Origin: an uncultured SAR116 cluster alpha proteobacterium
GTDB taxonomy: Bacteria > Pseudomonadota > Alphaproteobacteria > Puniceispirillales > Marisalimonadaceae
NCBI GenBank assembly: GCA_902618195.1
Contig: CACMZO010000008.1
Coordinates: forward strand, 1-48,708
Direction: 5' to 3'
Length of the DNA stretch: 48,708 nucleotides
In this document: positions 9,394 through 17,207 of the stretch, in pieces
How the letters are laid out: each line of letters starts with the position of its first letter
Position numbering within the stretch: position 1 is the first letter of the stretch
The notes under the pieces: model-generated
Told to the model about the DNA's origin: nothing
Databases searched by the model: none
The model's input: the letters and a program-made list of their open reading frames with translations, nothing else
Program-made: the position numbers and the translations under genes

Positions 9394-10416
9394 ATGCAAA
9401 AAGAAAATTTAATAAAATTCTGTAAAAATATTTTAATAAAATTAAATATGGATTCGGATAAAGCTCATACTACCTCTGAGATACTTGTTGAAGCTGATAT
9501 GATGGGACATAGCACTCACGGAGTTAGGCTCTTACCTAACTATGTTAGTGATATAGAAAAAGGAATAATGAAGGTCAATGGTAATTACAAAATAATTTCT
9601 GAAAAAAAATCAAATGTAAGAATTGATGGAAAATTATTACCAGGAATTTGGCTTACACAAGAGGGATTAGAAATTGGAATTGAGAAAGCTAGAGACTTTG
9701 GTGTCTCAACTGTAACAATTGGAAACAGTCATCACAATGGAGCACTTGCAGCATATTTAAAAAATATTGTAGATGTAGGTTTTATTGCAATTATAAAAAG
9801 TTCTGTTCCTTCAAATTCAACAGTTGCACCTTTCGGTGGCACTGAACCTCTTTTTACTCCAAACCCAATGGCAATAGGTTTCCCAACAAATAATTTGCCT
9901 GTAATTATTGATATAAGTGCATCTATAACAACAAATAATATGATTGCAGAAAAAATTGCAAATGGACAAAAATTTGATTTCAATTGCTTATTAACATCTG
10001 AAGGAATTCCAAGTAATGATCCATTAGAAGTTAGAGATAAAAGTGGAACTGTTCTTCCTGTTGGAGGGATGGAGTATGGGCATAAGGGATATGGACTGGC
10101 TCTGGGAATTGAAGCCTTATCTCAAGGGTTGTCTGGATTTGGAAGAGTAGATAATCCTAAAAGCATGAATTTATCAACATTTATACAAATTATAGATCCT
10201 GAATTTTTCTCTGGATTAGATGAGTTTAAAAAACAAATGTCACATACTATTTTTAAAGCAAAAACAAATAAACCTATTCCTGGAAAAACTATATATATTC
10301 CAGGAGAAAGAGCTTTAGCGAAAAGACAAGAAGCGCTGAAAAATGGAGTTTTTTTAAGTGATGTAACTAAATCTTCAATGAAAAAGTTAAGCGCAAGATT
10401 TGATGAAAAATTTTAA
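9394..10416 (+). CDS. Ldh2-family (malate/L-lactate/ureidoglycolate-type) NAD(P)-dependent dehydrogenase
   Basis: 340 residues of the YlbC/ComC/AllD-type dehydrogenase fold, unrelated to classical LDH. Visible features are ADMMGHSTHGVRLLPNY (about 34-50), a GNSHHNGALAAY segment (about 110-121) with the family histidine, FGGTEPLFTPNPMAIGFP, and YGHKGYGLALGIEAL near residue 229. Family members reduce or oxidise 2-oxoacid/2-hydroxyacid pairs such as malate, sulfolactate, ureidoglycolate and 2,3-diketogulonate, so the substrate is open. The nearby purine-degradation gene is several kilobases away and does not decide it. Its 3' end meets the convergent MarR gene after 3 bp. Confidence 0.82.
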   Translation: MQKENLIKFCKNILIKLNMDSDKAHTTSEILVEADMMGHSTHGVRLLPNYVSDIEKGIMKVNGNYKIISEKKSNVRIDGKLLPGIWLTQEGLEIGIEKARDFGVSTVTIGNSHHNGALAAYLKNIVDVGFIAIIKSSVPSNSTVAPFGGTEPLFTPNPMAIGFPTNNLPVIIDISASITTNNMIAEKIANGQKFDFNCLLTSEGIPSNDPLEVRDKSGTVLPVGGMEYGHKGYGLALGIEALSQGLSGFGRVDNPKSMNLSTFIQIIDPEFFSGLDEFKKQMSHTIFKAKTNKPIPGKTIYIPGERALAKRQEALKNGVFLSDVTKSSMKKLSARFDEKF

Positions 10417-10419
10417 TTT

Positions 10420-10884
10420 TTATCTGGACCTCCAGTTAATTACCTCAGTGAGTAGGTTGAGTATTTTATTAATTTTATCTTCACCATATCTTTTTTGAAT
10501 TGATTTTAAAATCGCAAGATATTCAGGTTTGATTGTTTCCAGTTTTAATTTTCCTTCATCTGAAATTTCAAGAATAATTTTTCTTTTATCTAATTTATCT
10601 TCTTTTTTTGTAATAAAATTATTTTCAATAAGTGTATTAATGATCCTAGATAAACTTGGTGATAATATACAAGCTTCAGTAGCTAGTTGACCTGCATCAC
10701 AAGGTCCCTTTTCACCTAAAACTCTAAGGACTCTCCATTGTTGTTCCGTAAAATTGTGTTTCGCTAACATCGGCCGAAATGACATCATTAGAGACTCACG
10801 GGCTCTAAGTAAAGTGATAGTTAAGGATTTTTTAGTTTCAAATAGAGATATTAAACTATCTGAATTTTTACTTTCCTCTTTCAT
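10420..10884 (-). CDS. MarR-family repressor, HpaR-like
   Basis: 154-residue winged-helix regulator. The pattern RESLMMSFRPMLAKHNFTEQQWRVLRVLGEKGP, then LATEACILSPSLSRI (recognition region) and KKEDKLDKRKIILEISDEG (wing), is that of HpaR, repressor of homoprotocatechuate degradation operons. It is divergent from an HpaI/HpcH-family aldolase gene, which fits this family. A short inverted repeat overlapping the likely -35 element of the aldolase gene lies between them. Ligand unknown; an aromatic acid or its ring-cleavage product would be usual for the family. Confidence 0.82.
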   Translation of the reverse strand: MKEESKNSDSLISLFETKKSLTITLLRARESLMMSFRPMLAKHNFTEQQWRVLRVLGEKGPCDAGQLATEACILSPSLSRIINTLIENNFITKKEDKLDKRKIILEISDEGKLKLETIKPEYLAILKSIQKRYGEDKINKILNLLTEVINWRSR

Positions 10885-10915
10885 ATGTTAATTTTATTAA
10901 AAATATGAAAATCGT

Positions 10916-10936
10916 GCAAATATTAAATAAATTTGC
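10916..10936. promoter_or_regulatory. Candidate operator of the HpaR-like repressor
   Basis: Inverted repeat GCAAAT - 9 bases - ATTTGC between the divergent MarR gene and the HpaI-like gene. The right half overlaps the probable -35 hexamer of the aldolase promoter, as expected for a MarR repressor site. Seen in sequence; binding is inferred. Confidence 0.4.
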
Positions 10937-10962
10937 TTGATAAGAAAACTTTACTATATAAA
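10933..10962 (+). promoter_or_regulatory. Candidate sigma-70 promoter of the HpaI-like gene
   Basis: TTGCTT (10933-10938) followed after 16 to 18 bases by TATATA or TATAAA (10955-10962). A start near 10968 would give a leader of about 15 bases ending in a strong GGAGG ribosome site. Confidence 0.4.
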
Positions 10963-10983
10963 ATTTTTTGTGGAGGAATTGAG

Positions 10984-11763
10984 ATGAAGATTCAAAATAT
11001 TACAAAATCAAAAATACTGAACAAAGAAATATCTTTTGGTGTTGGTATAAGGCAAGCACGAACAGTTGATATTGGAAAAATAATGAAAACATGTGGATAC
11101 GATTGGTTGTTTATTGATTTAGAGCATAATAGTATGGATATTGATATGGCAACTCAGATTTCTATGGCTGCACAAGATACCGGCATTACTCCTATCGTAA
11201 GAGTGCCTGATTTTGCTCATCATCATGCAACAAGAGTTTTAGATTGTGGTTCACAAGGTATAGTTTTTCCTCATGTAGACGACAAAGCAACAGCAGAACG
11301 TTTAGTCTCTAATTGCCTTTTTCCTCCAAAAGGTCATAGATCAATGACAGGGTTACTTCCTCAGTTAGATTTTAAAAAATACCCTGTTGGTGAAGTGTCC
11401 AAAATAATCAATGACGATATAATTATTGTAATAATGTTAGAGACACCCAAAGCAATAAATAATGTGGAAGAAATTGCATCTGTTCCTGGAATTGATGTAT
11501 TACTGGTGGGAACAAATGATCTTTGTATGGAAATGGGAATCCCTGGTGAGTTTAATCACAATGACGTTAAAGAATCGTATAAAAAAGTTATTCACGCTTG
11601 TAACAATAATGATATTCTACCAGGAATGGGCGGTGTTTATGATGAGACTTTAATGCATGAATACATAGATTTAGGAATGAAGTTTATATTATCTGGATCA
11701 GATTTATCTTTTCTAGTAAAAGGTGCTGAGGACCGTCTAAATAATTTAAAAAATAAAGGTTAG
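10984..11763 (+). CDS. HpcH/HpaI-family class II aldolase (2-keto-3-deoxy sugar acid or heptenedioate aldolase type)
   Basis: 259 residues. The start is placed at ATG 10984 because TGGAGGA sits just upstream; the longer frame from a TTG at 10933 would run through the promoter. Motifs are FGVGIRQ, WLFIDLEHNSMD with the catalytic histidine at 48, GSQGIVFPHV, VIMLETPKAINN with the metal-binding glutamate, and VGTNDLCMEMG with the metal-binding aspartate. Such enzymes cleave 4-hydroxy-2-oxoacids to pyruvate and an aldehyde. The divergent HpaR-like repressor suggests induction by an aromatic or uronate-type catabolite. The substrate is not determined. Confidence 0.85.
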   Translation: MKIQNITKSKILNKEISFGVGIRQARTVDIGKIMKTCGYDWLFIDLEHNSMDIDMATQISMAAQDTGITPIVRVPDFAHHHATRVLDCGSQGIVFPHVDDKATAERLVSNCLFPPKGHRSMTGLLPQLDFKKYPVGEVSKIINDDIIIVIMLETPKAINNVEEIASVPGIDVLLVGTNDLCMEMGIPGEFNHNDVKESYKKVIHACNNNDILPGMGGVYDETLMHEYIDLGMKFILSGSDLSFLVKGAEDRLNNLKNKG

Positions 11764-11767
11764 ATAT

Positions 11768-12904
11768 ATGATAGAATCGAATTTATTTTCAGCTTTTAGT
11801 CTAAATAATAAAATTTTTAGAAATAGAATTATTTTATCACCAATGTGTCAGTATAAAGCAAATAATGGTTTTATAGATGAATGGCATTTACAACATTATT
11901 CTAGATTTGCTTTCTCTGGTTTGGGAGGCGCGTTTATTGAAGCAACAGCAGTCTCACCTGAAGGCAGAATAGGTTATGGTTGTACAGGTATATGGAATGA
12001 TGACCATATTGAAGGATTAAAAAAAATAACTAAAATTTTTAAAGAATATAATTGTAGAAGTGGAATACAATTGGCTCATGCAGGTAGAAAAGCAAGTTTT
12101 TTAAGACCATGGGATGGAGCTAAACCAATTGAAACAAATGATGGTGATGAAAGTAAATGGCAGACAATTGGACCTAGTGCTATTGCAGTAAATCCTGATA
12201 CTCCAACACCTTTGGAAATGAGTTTAGACGATATCAACAGAGTTAAAGAAGATTTTAAAAATGCAGCTATAAGATCTATTAAAGCTGGCTTTGACATGAT
12301 AGAAATTCATGGTGCGCATGGATATTTATTACATTCATTTTTCTCTCCATTATCAAATAAGAGAACTGATAACTATGGAGGAAGCCTGGAAAATAGAATG
12401 CGTTTTGGATTAGAGGTTGTAAAATCAATAAAGTCAATTTTACCTAATGATATTCCATTATTTTTTAGAATATCCTCTGTGGATGGTGCTGAAAATGGAA
12501 CAAAGTTTGAAGAAAATATATCTTACGCAAGAGAACTTAAAAAAGCTGGTGTTGATATTATTGACTGTTCTTCAGGGGGTATCGGAGGCTCACCTGTTTT
12601 GACAAAATCTAAAATTATACCAGGCTTTCAAGTGCCATATTCAGAAAGAATTAAAAAAGAAGCTAATATAAATACCATGGCAGTTGGAGCAATAATTGAA
12701 CCAGATCAAGCTGAAGACATAATAACAAATGGTAGAGCTGATTTAATAGCAATAGGACGAGAACTTCTTGCTGACACGCAATGGGTTTATAAAGCAGCTA
12801 CGAAATTTGGGCTATCTAACTCTAAAGATTTTTTGCCAGATAGTTATTCTTTTTTCTTAAGTAGAAGAGATGATTATCTAGACAGATCTGCAAAACCAGC
12901 TTAA
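11768..12904 (+). CDS. Old Yellow Enzyme-family NADPH:flavin oxidoreductase (YqjM/xenobiotic reductase class)
   Basis: 378 residues, FMN TIM-barrel. SPMCQY near the N-terminus has Cys27 at the YqjM-class flavin-tuning position. IQLAHAGRKAS, then the HGAHGYLLHSFFSP segment and NYGGSLENRMRF are the standard ene-reductase motifs, and AIGRELL near the C-terminus contacts the FMN phosphate. It would reduce activated C=C bonds (enones, 2,4-dienoyl compounds, nitro-aromatics). It lies 4 bp behind the aldolase gene and likely shares its HpaR-controlled transcript. Its stop abuts the convergent NIPSNAP gene. Confidence 0.88.
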   Translation: MIESNLFSAFSLNNKIFRNRIILSPMCQYKANNGFIDEWHLQHYSRFAFSGLGGAFIEATAVSPEGRIGYGCTGIWNDDHIEGLKKITKIFKEYNCRSGIQLAHAGRKASFLRPWDGAKPIETNDGDESKWQTIGPSAIAVNPDTPTPLEMSLDDINRVKEDFKNAAIRSIKAGFDMIEIHGAHGYLLHSFFSPLSNKRTDNYGGSLENRMRFGLEVVKSIKSILPNDIPLFFRISSVDGAENGTKFEENISYARELKKAGVDIIDCSSGGIGGSPVLTKSKIIPGFQVPYSERIKKEANINTMAVGAIIEPDQAEDIITNGRADLIAIGRELLADTQWVYKAATKFGLSNSKDFLPDSYSFFLSRRDDYLDRSAKPA

Positions 12905-13237
12905 TCAGTTATTAGGGTTTTTAAAATCATAAAAATCAACAGTCTTTACTAGCTTGTTTTTTTGAGATTCTAATGCTCCTAACTTAGCACTTTCTTGTGT
13001 ATAATTAATCCAATCTGGATCTAACCACATTTGAGCTCTCTTCTTTTCTCTATCATTGGCATTTTCATAAACCCAAATATGAGTATACTCATTAGGATCA
13101 CCTGTTTCACATACTGCAAATAATAGGGGTTGTCCTAGATTTCTTGATTGTGGCTTTTTTCCCATCTTTTCATAAAGTTCTAAATGTTTTTTTATAGTTC
13201 CTGGTTTGCATCTATAAGTTCTAATATCTAAAAGCAT
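12905..13237 (-). CDS. NIPSNAP-family protein
   Basis: 110 residues beginning MLLDIRTYRCKPGTIKKHLELYE, the typical NIPSNAP opening, followed by a second half with THIWVYENANDREKKRAQMW and DPDWINY. The fold is a dimeric ferredoxin-like alpha/beta barrel. Bacterial members have no settled biochemical role but often sit beside catabolic operons, as here beside an Old Yellow Enzyme gene with which it is convergent and end-to-end. Confidence 0.78.
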   Translation of the reverse strand: MLLDIRTYRCKPGTIKKHLELYEKMGKKPQSRNLGQPLLFAVCETGDPNEYTHIWVYENANDREKKRAQMWLDPDWINYTQESAKLGALESQKNKLVKTVDFYDFKNPNN

Positions 13238-13291
13238 TGTATCCTCAAAAATTAATTATATATTAATATTTTATATATCATTGCTTATTAT

Positions 13292-13576
13292 ATGGAAATT
13301 ATAAAAATTAATACTGTTGAAAAACTATCAATTGATTCTTCTAATACAACCAGATACCTAGGTTATCCAAGAAAAGTTCCTTTGTGGAAGTTAGAGTTCA
13401 GTCTTCCAGAATTGTGTTCCCTGGTAAGAGGAGAAGATAATTCTGACATAAGTTTTGAAATAGAACATTCTAGCGGCGTTGCATTTGTACCATCTTTATC
13501 TAATAAAGAGGCAGAGTATAGGTTGAAAAAAATGTTTCCAGATATTTTGAAAATTAAAAGTTGTTTAAGAGCATAA
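13292..13576 (+). CDS. Hypothetical protein
   Basis: 94 residues, no signal peptide or membrane helix, no family recognised. The N-terminal half contains TRYLGYPRKVPLWKLEFSLPEL and the C-terminal half a charged helix (KEAEYRLKKMFPDI). It stands alone, divergent from the NIPSNAP gene and 147 bp ahead of the cold-shock gene. Codon use matches its neighbours and there is no competing frame, so it is probably real. Confidence 0.55.
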   Translation: MEIIKINTVEKLSIDSSNTTRYLGYPRKVPLWKLEFSLPELCSLVRGEDNSDISFEIEHSSGVAFVPSLSNKEAEYRLKKMFPDILKIKSCLRA

Positions 13577-13657
13577 AAACATATAAAAAAATTGCATATT
13601 TAAATTTAATTTTATATTTTAAATATATACTAAATTAAATAGAGAATATCTCTATGA

Positions 13658-13690
13658 GACTAACTTGCTCAAGTTTTGTTCAAACTAGTC
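13658..13690 (+). promoter_or_regulatory. 5' leader stem-loop ahead of the cold-shock gene
   Basis: GACTAACTTG pairs with CAAACTAGTC (two central mismatches) around a 13-base loop. A smaller hairpin AGAGA-ATA-TCTCT lies just upstream at 13641-13653. Structured leaders are common in cspA-type mRNAs, where they control cold-induced translation. That role here is inferred. Confidence 0.35.
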
Positions 13691-13723
13691 TTAAGTTTAG
13701 CATAAACATGTAAAGGAGTTTTT

Positions 13724-13933
13724 ATGCCTAACGGTACAGTAAAATGGTTTAATAAAAAAAAGGGTTATGGTTTTATAGAACCTGAAACTGAAAATGAAAA
13801 GGATGTATTTGTTCATATTTCAGCAGTTAAGGAAGCTGGATTATTTAATTTAGATGAAGGTGACAAATTGACTTATGAGCTTGAAACTGGTGAAAATGGT
13901 AAAATATCTGCTGTAAAGTTAAGCAAGGCTTAA
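13724..13933 (+). CDS. Cold-shock-domain protein (CspA family)
   Basis: 69 residues, a single cold-shock domain. NGTVKWFNKKKGYGFIEPE contains RNP1 (KGYGFI) and DVFVHISAV contains RNP2 (VFVHI), the two nucleic-acid-binding motifs, so it binds single-stranded RNA or DNA in the cytoplasm. A strong AAAGGAG ribosome site precedes the ATG, and a structured leader lies upstream. The DUF1330 gene follows after 9 bp, so the csp promoter may also drive the next three genes. Confidence 0.95.
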   Translation: MPNGTVKWFNKKKGYGFIEPETENEKDVFVHISAVKEAGLFNLDEGDKLTYELETGENGKISAVKLSKA

Positions 13934-13942
13934 AACCCAAGT

Positions 13943-14245
13943 ATGAAGGCCTATTGGGTAGCTAGATCTAAAATTATAAACAAAATTAATTATAAAAAAT
14001 ATACAGATTTAGTTCCTGATATTATTGAAAAGTATAACGATAAAATCTTAGCCCGTGGTGGTAACTTTAAAGTTCTAGAAGGTACAGATCAATTCCATAG
14101 ATTTGTGATTATAGAATTCCCTTCACTTGAGGAAGGGGAAAGATATTGGTCATCAAAACAATATCAAAAAGCTTCATCGTTTAGAAAAAATGGGTCTGGA
14201 GTAGTTGATTTAATTTTAGTTGAATCTGGAGATGCAACTAAATGA
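13943..14245 (+). CDS. DUF1330-family protein
   Basis: 100 residues with a ferredoxin-like dimeric alpha/beta barrel pattern: KAYWVARSKI at the start, YTDLVPDIIEKYNDKILARGGNFKVLEG, then FHRFVIIEFPSLEEGERYWSSKQYQ and a closing strand. This is the DUF1330 signature. The biochemical role is unknown, and members often accompany hydrolases or oxygenases. It overlaps the haloacetate dehalogenase start by 4 bp (ATGA), implying translational coupling. Confidence 0.82.
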   Translation: MKAYWVARSKIINKINYKKYTDLVPDIIEKYNDKILARGGNFKVLEGTDQFHRFVIIEFPSLEEGERYWSSKQYQKASSFRKNGSGVVDLILVESGDATK

Positions 14246-15150
14246 TGAAACTTCACCCAAAATTGAATTCTGAGTTTATAAGTGTCCCCGATAGAGGTTT
14301 TGGCAAGTCAAAAATTTATACAAGCCATGGTGGGAATGGCCCACCTTTATTGCTAATTCATGGAAACCCAATGTGTCAACTAACATGGCACAAAATTTTA
14401 CCAGCTCTTATAAAAAATTTTTATATTGTAGCTGTAGATATTCGTGGTTATGGCGAAAGTGAAGGTCCAAAAGCAGGTGGAGAAAACCATGTTAATTATT
14501 CTTTTAGAGCTATGGGTGATGACTTTAAATTTATCATGGAAAAGCTAGGGTTCGATAAATTCTACGTGGCTGGTCATGATAGAGGCGCTAGGGTAACTCA
14601 TAGATTATGTTTAGATTATAAAAATAATATCACTAAAGCTGCAGTAATTGACATATTGCCAAATCGACATTTATGGAGAAATGTAAATAAAGATTGGTCA
14701 ATAGCTTATTGGCATTGGGTATTTATGTTGCAACCTTATGATTTTCCTGAAAAGTTAATGAGCAGTGTTTCACCCTCCTATTTTATGAAGAAAAAACTGT
14801 CAAAGCCAGGGGTGGGTTTAGATTTCTGTAAAAAAACATTTAAGGAATATGTAAGATGTTTTAATTGGAAAACTATTTGTGCTTCATGTGAGGATTATAG
14901 AGCCTCACCAACTTGTGATTTAGAAATGGAAAATAAGGATTTCGAAAATAATAACCACGTTGATTGTCCTTTGTTAGTTTTGTGGGGTAAGAAAAGTCAT
15001 ACAGAAGTTTCTGATGGCAATGTTTTAGAAACTTGGAGAAAATATTGTACTAATAAAGTCGTTGGAAGTAGTATAAATGGTGGGCATTACATTCAAGAAG
15101 AAAATCCAAAAGAAATTATAAAATGGTTTGAACATTTTTTTAGGAGGTAA
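14242..15150 (+). CDS. Haloacetate (fluoroacetate-type) dehalogenase, alpha/beta hydrolase
   Basis: 302 residues. The oxyanion HGNPM loop is at 40-44 and the nucleophile elbow GHDRGAR puts Asp113 where serine hydrolases have Ser. Arg114 and Arg117 match the substrate carboxylate-binding arginines of fluoroacetate dehalogenase. Asp137 (VIDIL) and His282 (GGHYIQ) complete the triad, and His158, Trp159 (YWHW) and Tyr219 (CEDYR) match the halide-stabilising trio. With all these present, a C-halogen hydrolase acting on haloacetates is much more likely than an epoxide hydrolase or esterase. The last two sense codons (AGG AGG) also form the ribosome site for the next gene. Confidence 0.85.
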   Translation: MMKLHPKLNSEFISVPDRGFGKSKIYTSHGGNGPPLLLIHGNPMCQLTWHKILPALIKNFYIVAVDIRGYGESEGPKAGGENHVNYSFRAMGDDFKFIMEKLGFDKFYVAGHDRGARVTHRLCLDYKNNITKAAVIDILPNRHLWRNVNKDWSIAYWHWVFMLQPYDFPEKLMSSVSPSYFMKKKLSKPGVGLDFCKKTFKEYVRCFNWKTICASCEDYRASPTCDLEMENKDFENNNHVDCPLLVLWGKKSHTEVSDGNVLETWRKYCTNKVVGSSINGGHYIQEENPKEIIKWFEHFFRR

Positions 15151-15154
15151 ATTT

Positions 15155-15733
15155 ATGAAGACACTTAAAATTTCAAAAGAAGAAATGTTAAAAAGAGCAT
15201 CTTTTTTTAAGGACTTAAAGCCTTTGCCGATACAACTTGATAAAAATATTCCTCAAGAAGGTAAAGATATTGTTTATGCAAGAGAATTACTTTCAATAAT
15301 TGGCTTAGAGAATAATTCACACAATACGCCAATTAATAAAAATGCTCCGATAACAGGAGCTGCTGGAATTACAATGACTATTGCAAAATGTCCGCCTAAT
15401 CAAGGGCCAGGTTTACATAATCATCAAGCTACTTTTGAAACTTTTACAGTTTTAAAAGGTAAATTTTTAATTGCTTGGAATGACGATGGGTCAGAAGAAA
15501 TTATATTAAATGAATTAGACACAATTTCAGTTCCTCCTGGTGTTTGCAGATCTTTTAAAAATATTTCAAATGAAGAAGGATTGCTTCAAGTTATAATTTC
15601 TGGAGGTGTTCACGATATGAATGATATAGCTTTTACAAAAGTTGCAAAAGATCAAATGGAAAAAATTGAATCAAATTTATCAAAAAAATTTGAAGATGTT
15701 GGTTTTAAATTTAATGCAGGATTAAATAATTAA
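15155..15733 (+). CDS. Cupin-domain protein
   Basis: 192 residues. The start is set at ATG 15155 because AGGAGG at 15142-15147 is ideally spaced; a longer frame from a TTG at 15128 would run into that site. The cupin core shows GPGLHNHQATFETFTVLKGKF (metal-binding His, His, Glu) and a second motif VPPGVCRSFKN in which the usual histidine is not obvious. A mononuclear metal protein of unknown activity is expected. It follows the dehalogenase in the same operon and overlaps the convergent DMT gene by 4 bp. Confidence 0.75.
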   Translation: MKTLKISKEEMLKRASFFKDLKPLPIQLDKNIPQEGKDIVYARELLSIIGLENNSHNTPINKNAPITGAAGITMTIAKCPPNQGPGLHNHQATFETFTVLKGKFLIAWNDDGSEEIILNELDTISVPPGVCRSFKNISNEEGLLQVIISGGVHDMNDIAFTKVAKDQMEKIESNLSKKFEDVGFKFNAGLNN

Positions 15734-16611
15734 TTAGATATATTTTTTAACTTTGTAAGATAATATCCTGAAACTACTATCAGTATAGATCCTAGAATTG
15801 TTGAGTTTTCTGGAACTTCATTATAAATTACATATCCCCAAAATGCAGCTAGTATAAGGGTTATATTTACAAATGGTGAAGCAACTGAGGCGTTTATATA
15901 TGTCAATGATTTAATAAAGAAAAAATGTCCTAAAGTAACTAAGACTCCCATAAGTATCATTAAACAAAGATCAAAAAAAGAAGGGATTTCAAAAAAGTAA
16001 ATCCCAAAAGGGATTGCTAAAAAAGATCCTGAAATTGCTGTATATATTAAAGTAGTGGATGATTTATCATTTTTATTTAAGTATTTTGTTGAAATTGTAA
16101 ATAATGCAAAAAATAATGCTGCTAAAAAAGGAAAAATTATATATAGATTAAAAATTTTAGAACCAGGATTTGCAATAACTATAGCTCCAACTAAACCTAT
16201 AATAATCAGAAATATTTGTTTGTTTGAAACTTTTTCTTTTAAAAAAATAATTGCTAGGATCATAGTCAATATTGGTCCTATCATATAAATTGCTATGTGA
16301 TCCGCAAAAGGAAGAGTTGCTAATCCAGCAAACATACAACATGTTGTTAGCATTAAAAGAGCACCTCTGCTTAGTTGTAATTTAGGCATGTCTGATTTTA
16401 ATAATTTACTAAAATCTTTATTAAATAATAATATTAAAAAAATTAACTGTGATACATATCTTGTGAATACAATAAAAAGAGGATCATAACGTTGACCTAA
16501 GTCTTTAGCTATAAGTTCCATAATTGAAAAAATGAAGTATGTAGCTATTATTAAAAAGAAACCTTTTGATCTATTTGATGAAACTTCAAACAATTTGATA
16601 ATAGAATTCAT
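15730..16611 (-). CDS. EamA-family (DMT) transporter
   Basis: 293 residues with about ten membrane helices in two EamA repeats (FSIMELIAKDLGQRYDPLFIVFTRYVSQL in the first; the second starts near ALFFALFTISTKYL). This places it in the drug/metabolite exporter superfamily at the inner membrane. It is distinct in sequence from the DMT gene at 8474-9370. It is monocistronic as far as visible, lying between a convergent cupin gene and the terminator of the DUF1127 gene. The substrate is unknown. Confidence 0.8.
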   Translation of the reverse strand: MNSIIKLFEVSSNRSKGFFLIIATYFIFSIMELIAKDLGQRYDPLFIVFTRYVSQLIFLILLFNKDFSKLLKSDMPKLQLSRGALLMLTTCCMFAGLATLPFADHIAIYMIGPILTMILAIIFLKEKVSNKQIFLIIIGLVGAIVIANPGSKIFNLYIIFPFLAALFFALFTISTKYLNKNDKSSTTLIYTAISGSFLAIPFGIYFFEIPSFFDLCLMILMGVLVTLGHFFFIKSLTYINASVASPFVNITLILAAFWGYVIYNEVPENSTILGSILIVVSGYYLTKLKNISN

Positions 16612-16646
16612 TTAATAAAATTATATTTATTTAGGTTTAATGCAAT

Positions 16647-16675
16647 AAAAAAGGGTGAAGTTAATCACCCTTTTT
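16647..16675 (-). terminator. Rho-independent terminator of the DUF1127 gene
   Basis: Perfect stem AAAAAGGGTGA / TCACCCTTTTT with a 6-base loop. Read on the minus strand it is followed by a T-run, 59 bp beyond the DUF1127 stop. The symmetric A/T flanks would also let it work on the plus strand. Confidence 0.85.
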
Positions 16676-16733
16676 GTATTTAATCTAGATAAGAAGAGGA
16701 GGAGGAATATATATCTAGAAAAAAATTTTGTAT

Positions 16734-16958
16734 TTAAGCAGCTTTAGTTTTTGTAGATTTAATTCTACTTATCTTCTTGGTTGGAAAATTTGCAACTTCT
16801 TTGTAATTGTAAAAATCACCTGTATCTAGAGAAGTTCTAGTAATTCCCATTGCTTCAAGTTCATTGTCTGATAAGAATGCCAAAGCTTGTCTTGTTCTAT
16901 TGATTGCAATTTTTTCGAAGATAGAAGTTATAGTATTTATAAATTTATTGTTAGACAT
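16734..16958 (-). CDS. DUF1127-family small protein
   Basis: 74 residues. The central block NRTRQALAFLSDNELEAMGITRTSL is the DUF1127 (YjiS-like) motif, abundant in alphaproteobacteria, where short arginine-rich members are linked to RNA turnover and to phosphate or nitrogen stress. This version has an N-terminal extension and a basic Lys/Arg tail (KKISRIKSTKTK). It is monocistronic, with its own terminator and a long AT-rich upstream region. Function beyond the family statement is unknown. Confidence 0.85.
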   Translation of the reverse strand: MSNNKFINTITSIFEKIAINRTRQALAFLSDNELEAMGITRTSLDTGDFYNYKEVANFPTKKISRIKSTKTKAA

Positions 16959-17021
16959 TATTTGTTCCTTTTGAATATATTAAAGAGATAATTGTTTCTT
17001 ATTTAAAAGAGAATACATAAT

Positions 17022-17044
17022 AATAGAAAATAATTATTTCTATT
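17022..17044. repeat. Inverted repeat in the DUF1127 / membrane-operon divergent region
   Basis: AATAGAAA - 7 bases - TTTCTATT, a perfect 8-bp inverted repeat in a 249-bp AT-rich divergent region (16959-17207). It is a possible operator, though AT-rich symmetry can arise by chance. Nothing else stands out in this gap besides the candidate promoter. Confidence 0.3.
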
Positions 17045-17153
17045 TTGGAAACTATTTATAAATATTAAATATATTATTTCTAATTTAGAAAAAAAATATT
17101 TGGGAAAATATTAAACAAAAATTTAAAATATTCAATTTGAAATTAATTTACGC

Positions 17154-17183
17154 TTGTTTAATCTGGCTATTAGATGTTGTAAT
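17154..17183 (+). promoter_or_regulatory. Candidate promoter of the ExbB/ExbD-like operon
   Basis: TTGTTT (17154-17159), 18-base spacer, TGTAAT (17178-17183). A transcript start near 17190 would leave about 18 bases before the ATG, containing AAGGAG. Confidence 0.35.
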
Positions 17184-17207
17184 CACTATGATGATAAGGA
17201 GAATTTA

